NCBI RefSeq assembly: GCF_018687095.1
Contig: NZ_CP061286.1
Span: 434,001-498,000 of the forward strand
DNA: 64,000 nt
Direction of reading: 5' to 3'
Source: Polynucleobacter sp. MWH-UH25E
GTDB taxonomy: Bacteria; Pseudomonadota; Gammaproteobacteria; Burkholderiales; Burkholderiaceae
Shown: positions 34,091-45,214 of the stretch, in pieces
Position numbering within the stretch: position 1 is the stretch's first letter
How the letters are laid out: each line of letters begins with the position of its first letter
Program-made: the position numbers and the translations under genes
The notes under the pieces: model-generated
Told to the model about the DNA's origin: nothing
Database searches by the model: none
What the model saw: only the letters and a program-made list of their open reading frames with translations

Positions 34091-34771
34091 TTAATCCCTA
34101 TTGGGAAAAATGATTTCTACTAGCTCTAGAGGAGTGTTGATAAGGTAATCCGCCCCCCAGGCTTCTGGAGGCTCTTTACACCCGCAATAACCATATGCTG
34201 CAGCCACTGTTTTCATGCCAGCAGCTTTACCAGCAATCACATCGCGGATATCGTCGCCCACATAAAGCGATTTTGTAGGGTCGATATTGGCTAATTTGGC
34301 AGCATGCAAAATCGGCTCTGGATGTGGCTTGGAGTGGGGGGTAGTGTCGCCAGAGACGGTAGAGGCAGACCTCTTATGAAGCCCCATCAGCTCAACCAGT
34401 GGGTTGGTAAAGCGCTGGCTTTTGTTGGTGACTATTCCCCAAGGAAGCTTGGCTTGATCCATGTGATCCAGTAATTGATCAATATCCTCAAACAATTTGC
34501 TTTCAACCAGGAGTGCTTTCTCATAGTTGGAGAAGAATTCATCTCTCAAGGTGACGAAATCAGGGTGGTCTGTGCCGATGCCAAAAGCGCCCTCTAGCAA
34601 TCCTCGTGCGCCAGCAGAGGCGTAAGGGCGAAGAAATTCATAAGGCTTGGGATCTAGATTACGAGCCGTTAGAAGCTTGTTTGTAGCCGCCACTAAGTCT
34701 GGGGCGGTATCCGCTAAGGTTCCATCTAAGTCAAAAAACACCCCATGAAAAGGGCTGCTGAAACTACTCAT
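34091..34771 (-). CDS. gph: phosphoglycolate phosphatase (HAD family)
   Basis: 226 residues with HAD motif [19 protein letters not shown], motif II/III region [14 protein letters not shown] and the motif [20 protein letters not shown]. It hydrolyses 2-phosphoglycolate from DNA repair and possibly other small phosphates. Its start overlaps the ubiG stop (ATGA), a gene pairing common in proteobacteria. Confidence 0.95.
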   Translation of the reverse strand: MSSFSSPFHGVFFDLDGTLADTAPDLVAATNKLLTARNLDPKPYEFLRPYASAGARGLLEGAFGIGTDHPDFVTLRDEFFSNYEKALLVESKLFEDIDQLLDHMDQAKLPWGIVTNKSQRFTNPLVELMGLHKRSASTVSGDTTPHSKPHPEPILHAAKLANIDPTKSLYVGDDIRDVIAGKAAGMKTVAAAYGYCGCKEPPEAWGADYLINTPLELVEIIFPNRD

Positions 34772-35457
34772 TTGCGAACTGCAATCATGTAGTTCACGTC
34801 CACATCGTCGCTCAGGCTATAAACCTGAGTTAATGGGTTGTAGCTCAAGCCTTTCATGCCAAGCATTTCCAATCCAGCTTGGCGAGTAAATGCAACCAAC
34901 TCAGAAGGTTTGATGAATTTGGCGTATTCGTGAGTACCTTTGGGCAGTAATTTCAGGATGTACTCGGCGCCAATAATCGCAAATAAGTAGGACTTTGGAC
35001 TACGGTTTAGGGTGCTAAAAAATAGTGTGCCACCTGGTTTGCAGAGTTTGGCGCAGGCGCGAACTACAGATGCTGGATCAGGAACATGCTCCAGCATTTC
35101 CATGCAGGTAACCACGTCATATTGTTCAGGCTGTTCATCTGCTAAATCTTCTGCAGAGATCGAGCGATAAGTGAGTTTGGCACCAACCTCTAATGCATGC
35201 AGTTCAGCAACTTTCAGTGCTTTTTCAGATAAATCGATACCGGTTGTATCGGCACCAGATTGAGAAATAGATTCAGCCAAGATGCCACCACCGCAACCTA
35301 CATCAACTACTTTTTTGCCTTCAAGCGAAACAAACGATTTAATCCAATTTAAACGTAATGGATTAATTGCATGCAATGGTTTGAATTCGCTATTGGGATC
35401 CCACCAGCGATGAGCTAGGGCGCTAAATTTGGCGATTTCGGATTGATCGACGTTCAT
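34768..35457 (-). CDS. ubiG: ubiquinone biosynthesis O-methyltransferase
   Basis: 229 residues. The SAM motif is [19 protein letters not shown], with [12 protein letters not shown] and [11 protein letters not shown] following; the N-terminus has the UbiG-typical [25 protein letters not shown]. It performs both O-methylations in ubiquinone synthesis. First gene of ubiG-gph; a terminator lies between it and the upstream OmpA-family gene. Confidence 0.97.
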   Translation of the reverse strand: MNVDQSEIAKFSALAHRWWDPNSEFKPLHAINPLRLNWIKSFVSLEGKKVVDVGCGGGILAESISQSGADTTGIDLSEKALKVAELHALEVGAKLTYRSISAEDLADEQPEQYDVVTCMEMLEHVPDPASVVRACAKLCKPGGTLFFSTLNRSPKSYLFAIIGAEYILKLLPKGTHEYAKFIKPSELVAFTRQAGLEMLGMKGLSYNPLTQVYSLSDDVDVNYMIAVRK

Positions 35458-35513
35458 GTTGTACTTGTTGTTAATGCTGAAAAAAGTGTAGATGTGATGA
35501 ATATAGCGGAAAT

Positions 35514-35542
35514 AAAAAAGCCCGCTAGAAGCGGGCTTTTTT
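35514..35542 (-). terminator. intrinsic terminator after the OmpA-family gene
   Basis: Perfect stem AAAAAAGCCCGC / GCGGGCTTTTTT with a 5-nt loop, 14 bp after the OmpA-family stop on the minus strand. The symmetrical A/T tracts would also work on the other strand. Confidence 0.93.
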
Positions 35543-35556
35543 ACAAGTAAAGTGAA

Positions 35557-36126
35557 TTACTTAGCTGCTGTACCAACAACTTCGATGTCAGTACGGCGGT
35601 TCTTAGCACGGCCTTCAGCAGTTGCGTTTGATGCAACTGGATTGCTCTTGCCTTTAGATTCTGTGTAGATACGGCTACCGTCAACACCCTTGCTTACGAG
35701 GTATGTCTTAACAGATTGCGCACGACGCTGACCGAGGGCCATGTTGTATGCATCTGTACCGATGCTGTCAGTGTTACCAACAGCGATGATTACTTCCAAC
35801 TTGATCTTGCTCAAATCAGCAGCGATCTTGTCCAAAGTAGCTTTACCTTCTGGTTTCAAATCAGATTTGTTGAAGTCATAAAGTGTGTCAGCTTGCAAAG
35901 TGATTTTGCTTTGGCTAACGCCAGCAGCTGCACCACCAGTCAACGCGCCATCGCAACCTTTAGCTGCAGTAGCAGGTGTCCAGTTGTTATCACGCCAGCA
36001 CAATTGGCCGTCGCCGTTTTTCCAGTTTAGGGCACCGTCGTTGTTTTGCCAGTTGTCAGAAGCCATTGCTGCAGAAGCAGAAACGGTAATAACAGAAGCG
36101 AGCAACACTTTTAGGGTTTTGTTCAT
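35557..36126 (-). CDS. OmpA family outer-membrane/peptidoglycan-associated protein
   Basis: 189 residues: signal peptide (residues 1-22, AAMA), a short middle region with repeated W-x-N-x-D-G and one Cys pair (QLCWRDN...AAKGCDGA), then an OmpA C-terminal domain from about residue 80 (ADTLYDFNKSDLKPEG, GNTDSIGTDAYNMALGQRRAQSVKTYL, AEGRAKNRRTDIEV). The Asp and Arg that bind meso-diaminopimelate are present. There is no full eight-stranded barrel, so it probably tethers the envelope to peptidoglycan rather than forming a pore. Divergent from gyrA; well expressed genes of this kind usually end in strong terminators, as here. Confidence 0.94.
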   Translation of the reverse strand: MNKTLKVLLASVITVSASAAMASDNWQNNDGALNWKNGDGQLCWRDNNWTPATAAKGCDGALTGGAAAGVSQSKITLQADTLYDFNKSDLKPEGKATLDKIAADLSKIKLEVIIAVGNTDSIGTDAYNMALGQRRAQSVKTYLVSKGVDGSRIYTESKGKSNPVASNATAEGRAKNRRTDIEVVGTAAK

Positions 36127-36285
36127 TTTTAGTCCTCAAAAATCTCTTTTTTAATTAAAGTCAAACTTAAATGTAATTCGCCCTACCTTAAAGCCAAAAC
36201 TGCAAAGCGACACATCTCAATTTCGTACAAACTGACAGAATCTTAGCATAGCGCCCCTCTGTCATCAAAATGATATTATTTCTAG

Positions 36286-38979
36286 ATGGAACAAGCCGCT
36301 AAAGAAACACTACCAATATCCCTCGAAGACGAAATGCGGCGGTCCTATTTGGACTACGCAATGAGCGTCATCGTCGGCAGAGCCCTGCCAGACGTGCGTG
36401 ATGGCCTCAAACCGGTTCACCGCCGGGTCTTGTATGCGATGTATGAATTAAACAACGATTGGAACCGAGCTTACAAAAAATCTGCCCGTATAGTTGGCGA
36501 TGTAATCGGTAAATACCACCCGCACGGTGATTCTGCGGTTTATGACACCATCGTCCGTATGGCCCAGGATTTCTCTCTGCGCTATATGCTAGTTGACGGC
36601 CAGGGTAACTTTGGCTCCGTAGACGGCGATAACGCTGCTGCGATGCGATATACCGAGATCCGCCTGCGCAAGATCGCCCATGAGCTTTTGGCCGATTTGG
36701 ACAAGGAAACCGTCGATTTTGGGCCAAATTACGATGGTAGTGAGAAGGAACCCCTGATTTTGCCGGCCAAAGTGCCGAATTTGCTGATAAATGGCAGTTC
36801 TGGCATCGCTGTGGGTATGGCTACCAATATCCCTCCCCATAACCTGGATGAGGTGATTTCGGCCTGTTTACACGTACTTCACAACCCAGAATGCTCTATT
36901 GACGAGCTCATTGAGATCATTCCAGCCCCGGATTTCCCGACTGCCGGCATTATTTACGGTCTCCAAGGGGTTCGTGAGGGCTATCGCACAGGTCGTGGCC
37001 GTGTTGTTATGCGCGCCAAGACCCACTTTGAGGATTTGGACAAAGGCTCCCGTCAGGCCATCATCGTCGATGAGTTGCCTTACCAGGTAAATAAGAAAAA
37101 CTTGCTTGAGCGTATCGCCGAGCTGGTGAATGAGAAAAAGATTGAAGGCATTTCTGATTTGCGTGATGAATCAGACAAATCCGGCATGCGCGTTGTCATT
37201 GAACTCAAGCGTGGCGAAGTGCCTGAAGTTGTTCTCAATAATTTATATAAGAGCACTCAATTACAAGATAACTTCGGTATGAACATGGTGGCCTTGGTAG
37301 ATAACCAGCCACGCTTGTTGAACTTGAAGCAAATGCTTGAGTACTTCTTGCAACATCGTCGTGAAGTAGTTACACGTCGTACGATTTTTGAATTACGTAA
37401 AGCGCGTGAGCGTGGTCACGTTCTTGAAGGCTTAGCTGTTGCATTAGCCAACATTGACGAGTTCATTGCGATTATTAAAGCGGCTGCAAATCCTGTTATC
37501 GCTAAACAAGAATTGATGGGCAAAGCTTGGGATTCTTCAATGGTGCGCGAGATGTTGGCGCGTGCTGAGAGCGATACACCAGGTGGCCGTAACGCTTATC
37601 GCCCAGAAGGCTTGCTGGCTGAGTACGGCATGCAAAGCACTGGGCTCTATCGCCTCTCTGATAGTCAAGCGCAAGAAATTTTGCAAATGCGTTTGCAACG
37701 TTTGACTGGACTTGAGCAAGACAAGATTGTTAATGAGTACAAAGAAGTCATGGCAGAAATTGCTGACTTGTTGGATTTATTAGCGAAGCCAGAACGCGTG
37801 ACTCAAGTGATTGAAGATGAACTGAAAGAAGTTCAATCTGAATTTGGTGCCGCAGGCACAGATAACGGTCGTCGTTCATTCATTGAGATGAACGCAACTG
37901 AACTCTTCACTGAAGATTTGATCACTCCACAAGATATGGTGGTGACACTTTCTCATACGGGCTATATGAAGAGCCAGCCACTCAGCGAATACCGCGCGCA
38001 AAAACGTGGCGGTCGCGGTAAGCAAGCTGCGGCTACAAAAGATGAGGACTGGATTGACACTCTCTTTGTAGCGAATACGCATGACACGATCTTGTGCTTC
38101 TCTGATCGTGGTCGCATGTACTGGCTCAAGGTGTGGGAAGTTCCACAAGGAAGCCGCACATCGCGCGGTAAACCAATCGTCAATATGTTCCCATTGATTG
38201 AGGGTGAAAAGATTACCGTGATCTTGCCGATCAAGGGTTATCACGATGATCACTATGTATTCATGGCTACTCGTCTAGGTACAGTGAAGAAGACGCGTTT
38301 GTCTGATTTCTCTAACCCACGCAAGGCCGGCATCATCGCGGTTGACCTCAACGAGAATGATTTCTTGGTGGGTGCTGCAATTACGGATGGTCAGCACGAT
38401 GTGATGTTGTTCTCAGATGCTGGTAAAGCGGTTCGTTTTGACGAAAACGATGTACGCCCAATGGGTCGTACTGCACGCGGCGTGCGCGGTATGAACTTGG
38501 GTGAAGGTCACCAAGTTATTGCTATGCTGGTAGCGCCTGCGGAAGCAGCAGAGGGCGCGGAAGCTGCGGTAGTTGATGAGAATGGTGTTGCTATTCCAAG
38601 TAGCGTACTAACCGCTACTGAAAATGGTTATGGCAAGCGCACTCCAATCGCTGAATACACACGTCATGGTCGCGGTACAAAAGGCATGATTGCGATTCAG
38701 ACAACTGAGCGTAACGGTAAAGTGGTTGCAGCAGCGCTTGTGTCTCCGGAAGATCAAATCATGTTGATTACTACTGGTGGCGTTTTAGTTCGCACTCGTG
38801 TATCAGAAATTCGTGAGATGGGTCGCGCTACTCAAGGCGTTACTTTGATTAACGTCGACGAAGGCACTCGTTTGTCTGGCTTGCAGCGTATTGCTGAGAG
38901 CGATTCAGATGAAGAAGGTGCTGACGATGCCGAAGATGGTGAAGCATCTGCAGATCCAGTAGCCGATCAAGATCAGTAA
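36286..38979 (+). CDS. gyrA: DNA gyrase subunit A
   Basis: 897 residues. The catalytic tyrosine is Y122 in AMRYTEIRL. The quinolone-resistance region reads [17 protein letters not shown] with S83 and D87 in E. coli numbering, i.e. the susceptible form. The C-terminal beta-pinwheel has the GyrA box QKRGGRGK. Two family-atypical parts are a roughly 24-residue Ala/Glu-rich insertion between pinwheel blades (coding about 38532-38602) and an acidic tail ([14 protein letters not shown]). Start ATG at 36286 has only a weak Shine-Dalgarno. serC follows 4 bp later. Confidence 0.98.
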   Translation: MEQAAKETLPISLEDEMRRSYLDYAMSVIVGRALPDVRDGLKPVHRRVLYAMYELNNDWNRAYKKSARIVGDVIGKYHPHGDSAVYDTIVRMAQDFSLRYMLVDGQGNFGSVDGDNAAAMRYTEIRLRKIAHELLADLDKETVDFGPNYDGSEKEPLILPAKVPNLLINGSSGIAVGMATNIPPHNLDEVISACLHVLHNPECSIDELIEIIPAPDFPTAGIIYGLQGVREGYRTGRGRVVMRAKTHFEDLDKGSRQAIIVDELPYQVNKKNLLERIAELVNEKKIEGISDLRDESDKSGMRVVIELKRGEVPEVVLNNLYKSTQLQDNFGMNMVALVDNQPRLLNLKQMLEYFLQHRREVVTRRTIFELRKARERGHVLEGLAVALANIDEFIAIIKAAANPVIAKQELMGKAWDSSMVREMLARAESDTPGGRNAYRPEGLLAEYGMQSTGLYRLSDSQAQEILQMRLQRLTGLEQDKIVNEYKEVMAEIADLLDLLAKPERVTQVIEDELKEVQSEFGAAGTDNGRRSFIEMNATELFTEDLITPQDMVVTLSHTGYMKSQPLSEYRAQKRGGRGKQAAATKDEDWIDTLFVANTHDTILCFSDRGRMYWLKVWEVPQGSRTSRGKPIVNMFPLIEGEKITVILPIKGYHDDHYVFMATRLGTVKKTRLSDFSNPRKAGIIAVDLNENDFLVGAAITDGQHDVMLFSDAGKAVRFDENDVRPMGRTARGVRGMNLGEGHQVIAMLVAPAEAAEGAEAAVVDENGVAIPSSVLTATENGYGKRTPIAEYTRHGRGTKGMIAIQTTERNGKVVAAALVSPEDQIMLITTGGVLVRTRVSEIREMGRATQGVTLINVDEGTRLSGLQRIAESDSDEEGADDAEDGEASADPVADQDQ

Positions 38980-38983
38980 GGCG

Positions 38984-40081
38984 ATGACTTTCGATCACCG
39001 CATCTTCAATTTCGCTGCGGGCCCTGCTACCTTGCCTAAAGAGGTATTGAAGCAGGCTGCCGATGAGATGTTGAATTGGCGTGGGCTTGGCACCAGCGTG
39101 ATGGAGATTAGCCATCGCAGCAAAGAGTTCATGGAAGTCTATGAAGAGACTTTGCAAGATCTGCGTACGCTGATGCACATTCCCGATACCTATGAAATCT
39201 TGCTATTGCAAGGTGGTGGTCTTGGACAAAATGCGGCGATTCCAATGAACTTGATGCCTTTGGCGAAGAATGGTCCCAAGGCGGATTTTTTGGTGACTGG
39301 TATTTGGTCTGAAAAATCTTATAAAGAAGCGCAGAAGTACGGAACTGCAAATTTAGCAGCGTCATCTGCTGCGGAAAAATTTAATACGATTCCTCCAAGA
39401 TCCAGTTGGAATTTATCAAGTGATGCCGCTTATGTGCATTACTGCGCCAATGAAACCATTGGTGGCGTTGAGTTTCCTGACGTACCGGATGTTGGGGGCA
39501 CACCTTTGGTTGCTGATATCTCGAGCAATATTCTTTCTAAGGAAATGGATGTTAATAAGTGCGCCGTCTGGTTTGGTGGTGCGCAAAAGAATATTGGCCC
39601 ATCCGGCGTCACGATTGTGATTATTCGTAAAGATCTGATTGGCCATAGCATGAGCATTACCCCAACGATTTGGGATTGGGCTATACAGGCCAATACACAA
39701 TCGATGATCAATACGCCCCCTACGTTTGCTATCTACATGGCAGGCCTTGGATTTAAGTGGCTCTTGAAGCAGGGTGGCGTAAAAGTAATTGAAAAACGCA
39801 ATCAAGAAAAAGCGGATTTACTCTATCAGTTCATTGATCAAAGTAGTTTGTATGAAAACCGCGTTACTAGAGAATATCGTTCACGCATGAACGTGACTTT
39901 CTTCTTGAAAGATGAGAATCTGAATGCAGAGTTTCTGGCGCAATCAAATGCTGCTGGGCTCGTTGCTTTGCGTGGCCATAAAGCGGCTGGCGGCATGCGT
40001 GCCAGCATTTATAACGCAATGCCAGTTGAGGGCGTTAAGGCTCTAATTGAATTTATGCGCGACTTTGAAAGGCGGGCCTAA
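38984..40081 (+). CDS. serC: phosphoserine aminotransferase
   Basis: 365 residues, class V aminotransferase: NFAAGPATLP start, MEISHRSKEFMEV, LLLQGGGLGQNAAIPMNL and the PLP lysine in FGGAQKNIGPSGVTIV. Converts 3-phosphohydroxypyruvate to phosphoserine and also serves pyridoxine synthesis. It sits 4 bp after gyrA and its stop overlaps the pheA start (TAATG). Confidence 0.98.
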   Translation: MTFDHRIFNFAAGPATLPKEVLKQAADEMLNWRGLGTSVMEISHRSKEFMEVYEETLQDLRTLMHIPDTYEILLLQGGGLGQNAAIPMNLMPLAKNGPKADFLVTGIWSEKSYKEAQKYGTANLAASSAAEKFNTIPPRSSWNLSSDAAYVHYCANETIGGVEFPDVPDVGGTPLVADISSNILSKEMDVNKCAVWFGGAQKNIGPSGVTIVIIRKDLIGHSMSITPTIWDWAIQANTQSMINTPPTFAIYMAGLGFKWLLKQGGVKVIEKRNQEKADLLYQFIDQSSLYENRVTREYRSRMNVTFFLKDENLNAEFLAQSNAAGLVALRGHKAAGGMRASIYNAMPVEGVKALIEFMRDFERRA

Positions 40082-41160
40082 TGAGCACTGAAGAACAGCG
40101 CCTAGCGCCATTACGTGAAAAAATTGATGCGTTAGATGCCCAAATTTTGGATTTGCTAACTCAGCGTGCTAAAGCGGCCCAAGAGGTAGGTCACGTCAAA
40201 GGTGGTTTTTCTTCGCCGGTATTTCGCCCTGAGCGCGAACGTCAAGTTGTTGCTCGCTTACAAGAAATTAATCAAGGCCCTTTGTTGCCTGACGGCATTG
40301 CTGCTATCTGGCGCGAAGTTATGTCTGCCTGCCGCGCCTTAGAGGCTCGTCAAACGATTGCCTATCTTGGGCCTGTAGGGACATTTTCTGAGCAGGCAGC
40401 GCAAACCTATTTCGGCCACTCAATTGCTGGCTTGCCTTGCGTTAGCTTGGATGAGGTATTTAAGTCGGTTGAGAAGGGCGCGGCGCAATTTGGTGTGGTG
40501 CCTGTTGAAAACTCAAGCGAAGGTGCGATTTCTCGCACTCTAGATTTGTTGTTAGATTCTTCGATGCGAATTAGCGGTGAAGTTGTTTTACCTATTCGCC
40601 ATCACCTGTTAACAATGAGCGGCATCTTAGACGGTGTGACCACTGTCTGCGCCCATGCGCAAGCTTTAGCTCAATGTCAGCAATGGTTAAGCGTGCACGC
40701 GCCACAGCTAAAGCGTCAAGCAGTTAGTAGTAATGCGGAAGCGGCGCGCCTTGCCGCTAACGATCCAACATTGGCTGCTATTGCTGGTGATCCCGCCCAA
40801 GAAGCCTATGGCTTGCAGGCAGTGGCAGCGCAAATTCAGGATGACCCACACAATCGCACTCGCTTTGTTGTGGTGGGCAACTATGCTTGCCAACCTACTG
40901 GTAAGGATCAAACATCATTAGTGCTGTCTGTAGATAACCAGCCAGGCGCAGTACATCGTTTGTTGGCGCCATTGGCAAAGCATGGCGTCTCTATGAACCG
41001 TTTCGAATCTCGCCCAGCTCGCAAAGGCACTTGGGAGTATCACTTTTATATCGACATCGCAGGCCATGCTGATGATGCAAAGGTGGTTGCTGCTTTAAAT
41101 GAGTTAAAGGAAGTGGCCGCGTTTTATAAGAATCTTGGCTCTTATCCTCATTCTGCGTGA
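40081..41160 (+). CDS. pheA: bifunctional chorismate mutase/prephenate dehydratase
   Basis: 359 residues: AroQ-type chorismate mutase (about 1-90, LREKIDALDAQILDLLTQRAKAAQEVGHVK), prephenate dehydratase (about 95-270, IAYLGPVGTFSEQAA, VPVENSSEGAI, NRTRFVVVG) and a C-terminal ACT domain with the Phe-binding ESRP motif (MNRFESRPARKGTWEY). Makes phenylpyruvate and is feedback-inhibited by phenylalanine. Coupled to serC by a 1-bp overlap. Confidence 0.98.
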   Translation: MSTEEQRLAPLREKIDALDAQILDLLTQRAKAAQEVGHVKGGFSSPVFRPERERQVVARLQEINQGPLLPDGIAAIWREVMSACRALEARQTIAYLGPVGTFSEQAAQTYFGHSIAGLPCVSLDEVFKSVEKGAAQFGVVPVENSSEGAISRTLDLLLDSSMRISGEVVLPIRHHLLTMSGILDGVTTVCAHAQALAQCQQWLSVHAPQLKRQAVSSNAEAARLAANDPTLAAIAGDPAQEAYGLQAVAAQIQDDPHNRTRFVVVGNYACQPTGKDQTSLVLSVDNQPGAVHRLLAPLAKHGVSMNRFESRPARKGTWEYHFYIDIAGHADDAKVVAALNELKEVAAFYKNLGSYPHSA

Positions 41161-41216
41161 GTAAGCGTCTAGCAATTTTTAAAAGATGAATCAGTAAATA
41201 CATTTAGTAAATTCGA

Positions 41217-42341
41217 ATGACTTCTAAGATTGGCTTAAAACACATTCATGCGATTGCCCCTTACGTTGGCGGCCGTCCGATTAGTGAAGTGGCGCGTGAA
41301 TACGGTCTTGATGAAAACAAGATCGTGAAATTAGCGTCTAATGAAAACCCATTGGGAATGCCAAAGTCTGCTCAAGAAGCGATGCTTAAAGCTGCTAGCG
41401 ACTTAGGGCGTTACCCTGACTCCAATGGATTTGAGTTAAAGAATGTTTTATCTAGCTCTTTAGGTGTGCCGTCTGATTGGATAACACTCGGTAATGGCAG
41501 CAACGATATTTTGGAGTTAGCTGCTCGTGCAGTTGCGCAATCAGGTGATGAGGTGATTTTCTCTAAGCATGCATTTGCTGTTTACCCACTGGCCACTCAG
41601 GCGGTTGGGGCAAAAGCGGTAGAGGTTGCGGCAACCTCAAGCTACGGACATGATTTGCTAGCGATGTTGGCCGCCGTTAAAGCTGCAGGTGACAAAGCAA
41701 AATTGGTTTTTGTAGCGAACCCCAACAATCCGACGGGAAGCTATCTCACCGCGAAAGAGATTGAAGACTTTTTAGTGTCGTTGCCATCACATGTTGTGGT
41801 GGTTTTGGATGAGGCCTACAACGAATACCTCACACCAGAGCAACGTTACGATGCGATCGCTTGGGTGAAGCGTTTTCCGAATATGATTTTGTCGCGTAGC
41901 TTTTCAAAGGCTTACGGTCTTGCAGGTCTGCGCATTGGTTATGGGGTTGCTCAGCCACATTTAACGGATTTATTAAATCGTATTCGTCAGCCATTCAATG
42001 TCAATAGTCTGGCGCAAGCGGCTGCGATTGCCGCTTTTCAGGATAAAGCGTTTTTGCAAAAGGGCTTTGAGCTCAATTGCGCTGGTTACCAACAACTCAC
42101 GAAAGCATTTGATCAACTAGGACTTCGCTATTTGCCATCTGCAGGCAATTTTGTATTGGTGAAGGTGGGTGATGATGACCAAGCCGGCGCGCGCATGAAT
42201 TTAGCTTTGCTCAAGCGCGGCATTATTGTTCGTCCAGTTGGTAACTATGGACTACCACAGTGGTTGCGTATTTCGATTGGTTTGCCAGATGAGAATGCAG
42301 CTTTTATTGACGCATTAAAAGCAATCTTGGCGAGCGAATGA
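41217..42341 (+). CDS. hisC: histidinol-phosphate aminotransferase
   Basis: 374 residues, class I/II aminotransferase with LASNENPLGMP, GNGSNDILELAARA, FVANPNNPTGSY and the PLP lysine in SRSFSKAYGLAGLRIGYG. In the aromatic cluster it may also transaminate phenylpyruvate and hydroxyphenylpyruvate, which would explain its place between pheA and tyrA; that broad specificity is known for HisC-like enzymes in such clusters and inferred here. ATGA overlap with tyrA. Confidence 0.95.
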   Translation: MTSKIGLKHIHAIAPYVGGRPISEVAREYGLDENKIVKLASNENPLGMPKSAQEAMLKAASDLGRYPDSNGFELKNVLSSSLGVPSDWITLGNGSNDILELAARAVAQSGDEVIFSKHAFAVYPLATQAVGAKAVEVAATSSYGHDLLAMLAAVKAAGDKAKLVFVANPNNPTGSYLTAKEIEDFLVSLPSHVVVVLDEAYNEYLTPEQRYDAIAWVKRFPNMILSRSFSKAYGLAGLRIGYGVAQPHLTDLLNRIRQPFNVNSLAQAAAIAAFQDKAFLQKGFELNCAGYQQLTKAFDQLGLRYLPSAGNFVLVKVGDDDQAGARMNLALLKRGIIVRPVGNYGLPQWLRISIGLPDENAAFIDALKAILASE

Positions 42342-43222
42342 CCATAATTAATCCAGCTAGCAATTACGGTACCGTCACTATTGTGGGTGTTGGTTTAATT
42401 GGGGCGTCTCTGGGCTTAGCTCTTAAAAAAGCAGGAGTAGTCACAAAGGTTTTGGGTGTTGGTCGCAGTAAAGAAAATTTAGATCAAGCGCAAAAGATGG
42501 GTGCGATTGATGGCGTAGTGGATTTGGTAGAAGCTACAAAGCAGTCTGATGTCATTGTGCTTTGTGTGCCTGTAGCGCAAATGCGCGCAGCCTTTGAAGT
42601 TATGGAGCCTCTTCTTGAGTCACGCACCATGATTACGGATGCTGGCAGCACTAAAGGTGATGTCATTTTGGCGGCTAAAGAAGTTTTAGGAAAGAAAGCT
42701 TGTCAGTTCGTGCCAGCACATCCGATTGCCGGTGGTGCGCAACATGGCGCTAGCGCAGCTAAGGCAGATTTGTTTCAAGGGAAACAAACCATTATTTGCC
42801 CTTTGCAAGAAAACTCACCAGAAGACACTGCATTAATCACCGGATTTTGGGAGTCAGTAGGATCCGTTGTGAAGAAAATTGGCGTTGTGCAGCATGATGC
42901 TATTTATGCTGCAGTCTCACACTTGCCGCACATTTTGTCTTATGCCCTAATGGCTAGCGTGGTGAACTCTGAGGATGCGGAACAAAAACTGGGTCATGTT
43001 GGCGCAGGATTTAAAGATTTCACACGCATCGCTGCTTCCAGCCCAGAGATGTGGCGTGATATTTGTCTTGGTAATCGCACCGCCATTCTGAAAGAGCTTG
43101 ATCAGTATTTATTGATCGTCAATCACATGCGTAAATTGATTGCGGAAAATGATGGCGCTGGTTTAGAGAAATTATTCAATAAGGCAAGTAAGGCGCGCCA
43201 AGATTTGGATGCATCTGAATGA
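42338..43222 (+). CDS. tyrA: prephenate (arogenate) dehydrogenase
   Basis: 294 residues with N-terminal NAD(P) motif [21 protein letters not shown], the catalytic-domain [11 protein letters not shown] and [15 protein letters not shown] segments (catalytic His) and a helical C-terminus with [11 protein letters not shown]. Oxidatively decarboxylates prephenate or arogenate toward tyrosine. No chorismate mutase fusion and no ACT domain. Overlaps hisC and aroA by 4 bp each. Confidence 0.97.
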   Translation: MTIINPASNYGTVTIVGVGLIGASLGLALKKAGVVTKVLGVGRSKENLDQAQKMGAIDGVVDLVEATKQSDVIVLCVPVAQMRAAFEVMEPLLESRTMITDAGSTKGDVILAAKEVLGKKACQFVPAHPIAGGAQHGASAAKADLFQGKQTIICPLQENSPEDTALITGFWESVGSVVKKIGVVQHDAIYAAVSHLPHILSYALMASVVNSEDAEQKLGHVGAGFKDFTRIAASSPEMWRDICLGNRTAILKELDQYLLIVNHMRKLIAENDGAGLEKLFNKASKARQDLDASE

Positions 43223-44547
43223 GTGGCTTGCCTGATATCAGTATTGGCCCATTCAAACGAGCACAAGGCTCGATTGTCTTGCCAGGCTCAAAGAGTATTT
43301 CTAATCGCGCGTTATTACTTGCAGCACTTTCCTCTGGAACTACGACTCTTAAAAACTTATTGGATGCTGATGACACCCAAGTCATGCGTAATGCCTTGCG
43401 CCAGCTTGGACTGATGGTCACCGACAAAGAGAATCATGTTTGTGTGGTTGAGGGTTGTGGTGGAAAATTTCCTGTGCAAGATGCAGACCTCTTTATGGGC
43501 AATGCGGGTACTGCTATTCGACCATTGACCGCTGCTTTGGCAATGCAGGGCGGTAACTATCGTCTCTCAGGTGTTGCACGCATGCACGAGAGACCGATTC
43601 GCGATCTAGTTGATGGTTTACGTCAAGTGGGCGCAAAGATTGAATACGAATTACAAGAGGGTTATCCGCCGATTAAGATTTTGGCCTCATCTATTCAGAT
43701 TAAAGATGTGGTGAAGGTACGTGGCGATGTATCGAGTCAATTCTTGACCGCATTGTTGATGGCTTTACCTTTAGTGGCAACTGAACCGGTGCGCATTGAA
43801 GTATTAGGCGAGCTAATTTCACGTCCATACATCGATATCACCTTAAAGTTGATGGCTAGGTTTGGAGTGACTGTTTCCTGCCCTGATTCTCAGTCGTTTG
43901 TAATCCCAGCTAAAACATCTGATGCGGTTTATAAAAGTCCTGGTCATTTATCTGTTGAGGGCGATGCTTCGTCTGCCTCTTACTTTTTAGCCTTAGGGGC
44001 TATTGGTGGTGGCCCAGTGCGCGTGTTGGGTGTGGGTAAAGATAGCATTCAAGGGGATGTGGCATTTGCTGATGCGCTTGCCTTGATGGGCGCCAAGATT
44101 ACTGCTGGTGAGGATTGGATAGAGGTAGCGGGTGTAAAAAATGCCAGCGGCAAACTTAATGGCATTACTTTGGACTGTACGGAAATTCCAGATGCGGCGA
44201 TGACTCTGGCAGTTGCCGCTTTATTTGCTGATGGCCCAACCCGCTTAAACAGTATTGCGAGCTGGCGCGTTAAGGAAACGGATCGAATTGCTGCGATGGC
44301 AAAAGAGTTAAAAAAAGTTGGTGCAATTGTTGAGGAAGGCGCTGACTACATCGTGGTGCAAGCACCAGCATCACTCAGTGATTGGAAATCTCCAAGCGAG
44401 GGTATTGGCACATACGATGACCATCGCATGGCAATGTGTTTCTCATTAGCTGCGTTTGGACCGAATGCACTCAAGATTAATGATCCAAACTGCGTGGCAA
44501 AAACCTTCCCAACGTATTTCTCAGAATTTGCAACGGTAGTTGCGTAA
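43219..44547 (+). CDS. aroA: 3-phosphoshikimate 1-carboxyvinyltransferase (EPSP synthase)
   Basis: 442 residues. The N-terminal [22 protein letters not shown] motif, [15 protein letters not shown] (class I form, with the Gly-Asn-Ala-Gly-Thr-Ala loop) and the C-terminal [16 protein letters not shown] are all present. Joins phosphoenolpyruvate to shikimate 3-phosphate. Class I sequence pattern suggests ordinary sensitivity to glyphosate. Starts in the tyrA stop (ATGA). Confidence 0.98.
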   Translation: MSGLPDISIGPFKRAQGSIVLPGSKSISNRALLLAALSSGTTTLKNLLDADDTQVMRNALRQLGLMVTDKENHVCVVEGCGGKFPVQDADLFMGNAGTAIRPLTAALAMQGGNYRLSGVARMHERPIRDLVDGLRQVGAKIEYELQEGYPPIKILASSIQIKDVVKVRGDVSSQFLTALLMALPLVATEPVRIEVLGELISRPYIDITLKLMARFGVTVSCPDSQSFVIPAKTSDAVYKSPGHLSVEGDASSASYFLALGAIGGGPVRVLGVGKDSIQGDVAFADALALMGAKITAGEDWIEVAGVKNASGKLNGITLDCTEIPDAAMTLAVAALFADGPTRLNSIASWRVKETDRIAAMAKELKKVGAIVEEGADYIVVQAPASLSDWKSPSEGIGTYDDHRMAMCFSLAAFGPNALKINDPNCVAKTFPTYFSEFATVVA

Positions 44548-44551
44548 TCCC

Positions 44552-45214
44552 ATGAGTCAGTTTCCAGTTATTGCCATTGATGGACCTACTGCTTCTGGCA
44601 AGGGAACGGTTGCATCTTTAGTAGCTCAAAAGTTAGGCTTTCATTATTTGGATAGCGGTGCCTTGTATCGTTTGGTGGCACTAGCCAGTGAAAAAGAGGG
44701 AATCGATGCTAAAAATGGGCCAGAATTAGGCCTTTTGGTGCCTAAGTTGTTGATTTCATTCAAAAATAATCAAGTTTTTTTGAATAATGAGGACGCGACT
44801 GAGGCTATTCGGGCGGAAAATATCGGTTTGAGAGCCTCTGCAGTAGCAGTTCATCCAGAGGTGCGCACCGCTTTGGTGAGCTTGCAGCGCAGTTTTAGGC
44901 AATCTCCAGGTTTGGTGGCGGATGGTCGCGATATGGCCAGTGTGATATTTCCAGATGCGATTTTGAAGGTTTTCCTCACTGCAACAGCTGCCGCAAGAGC
45001 CGAGCGTCGCTATAAGCAATTGATAGCTAAGGGATTTTCTGCTAAACTAGAAGACTTGCTGCAGGATTTACAGGAGCGTGATGCCAGAGATAGCAGTAGA
45101 GGCACCGCCCCCTTGTTAGTCGCAGACGGTGCAAAAGTGCTCGAAACATCAGATTTATCGATAGATCAAGCAGTTAAGACAGTTTTAGATTGGTATCAAT
45201 CTGCAATTGCTTAG
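44552..45214 (+). CDS. cmk: cytidylate kinase
   Basis: 220 residues from the ATG at 44552 (four residues shorter than a TTG start at 44540 that would overlap aroA). P-loop [23 protein letters not shown]-binding [11 protein letters not shown] and the lid/base region with [15 protein letters not shown] and [13 protein letters not shown]. Phosphorylates CMP and dCMP. Precedes rpsA as in most proteobacteria. Confidence 0.97.
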   Translation: MSQFPVIAIDGPTASGKGTVASLVAQKLGFHYLDSGALYRLVALASEKEGIDAKNGPELGLLVPKLLISFKNNQVFLNNEDATEAIRAENIGLRASAVAVHPEVRTALVSLQRSFRQSPGLVADGRDMASVIFPDAILKVFLTATAAARAERRYKQLIAKGFSAKLEDLLQDLQERDARDSSRGTAPLLVADGAKVLETSDLSIDQAVKTVLDWYQSAIA

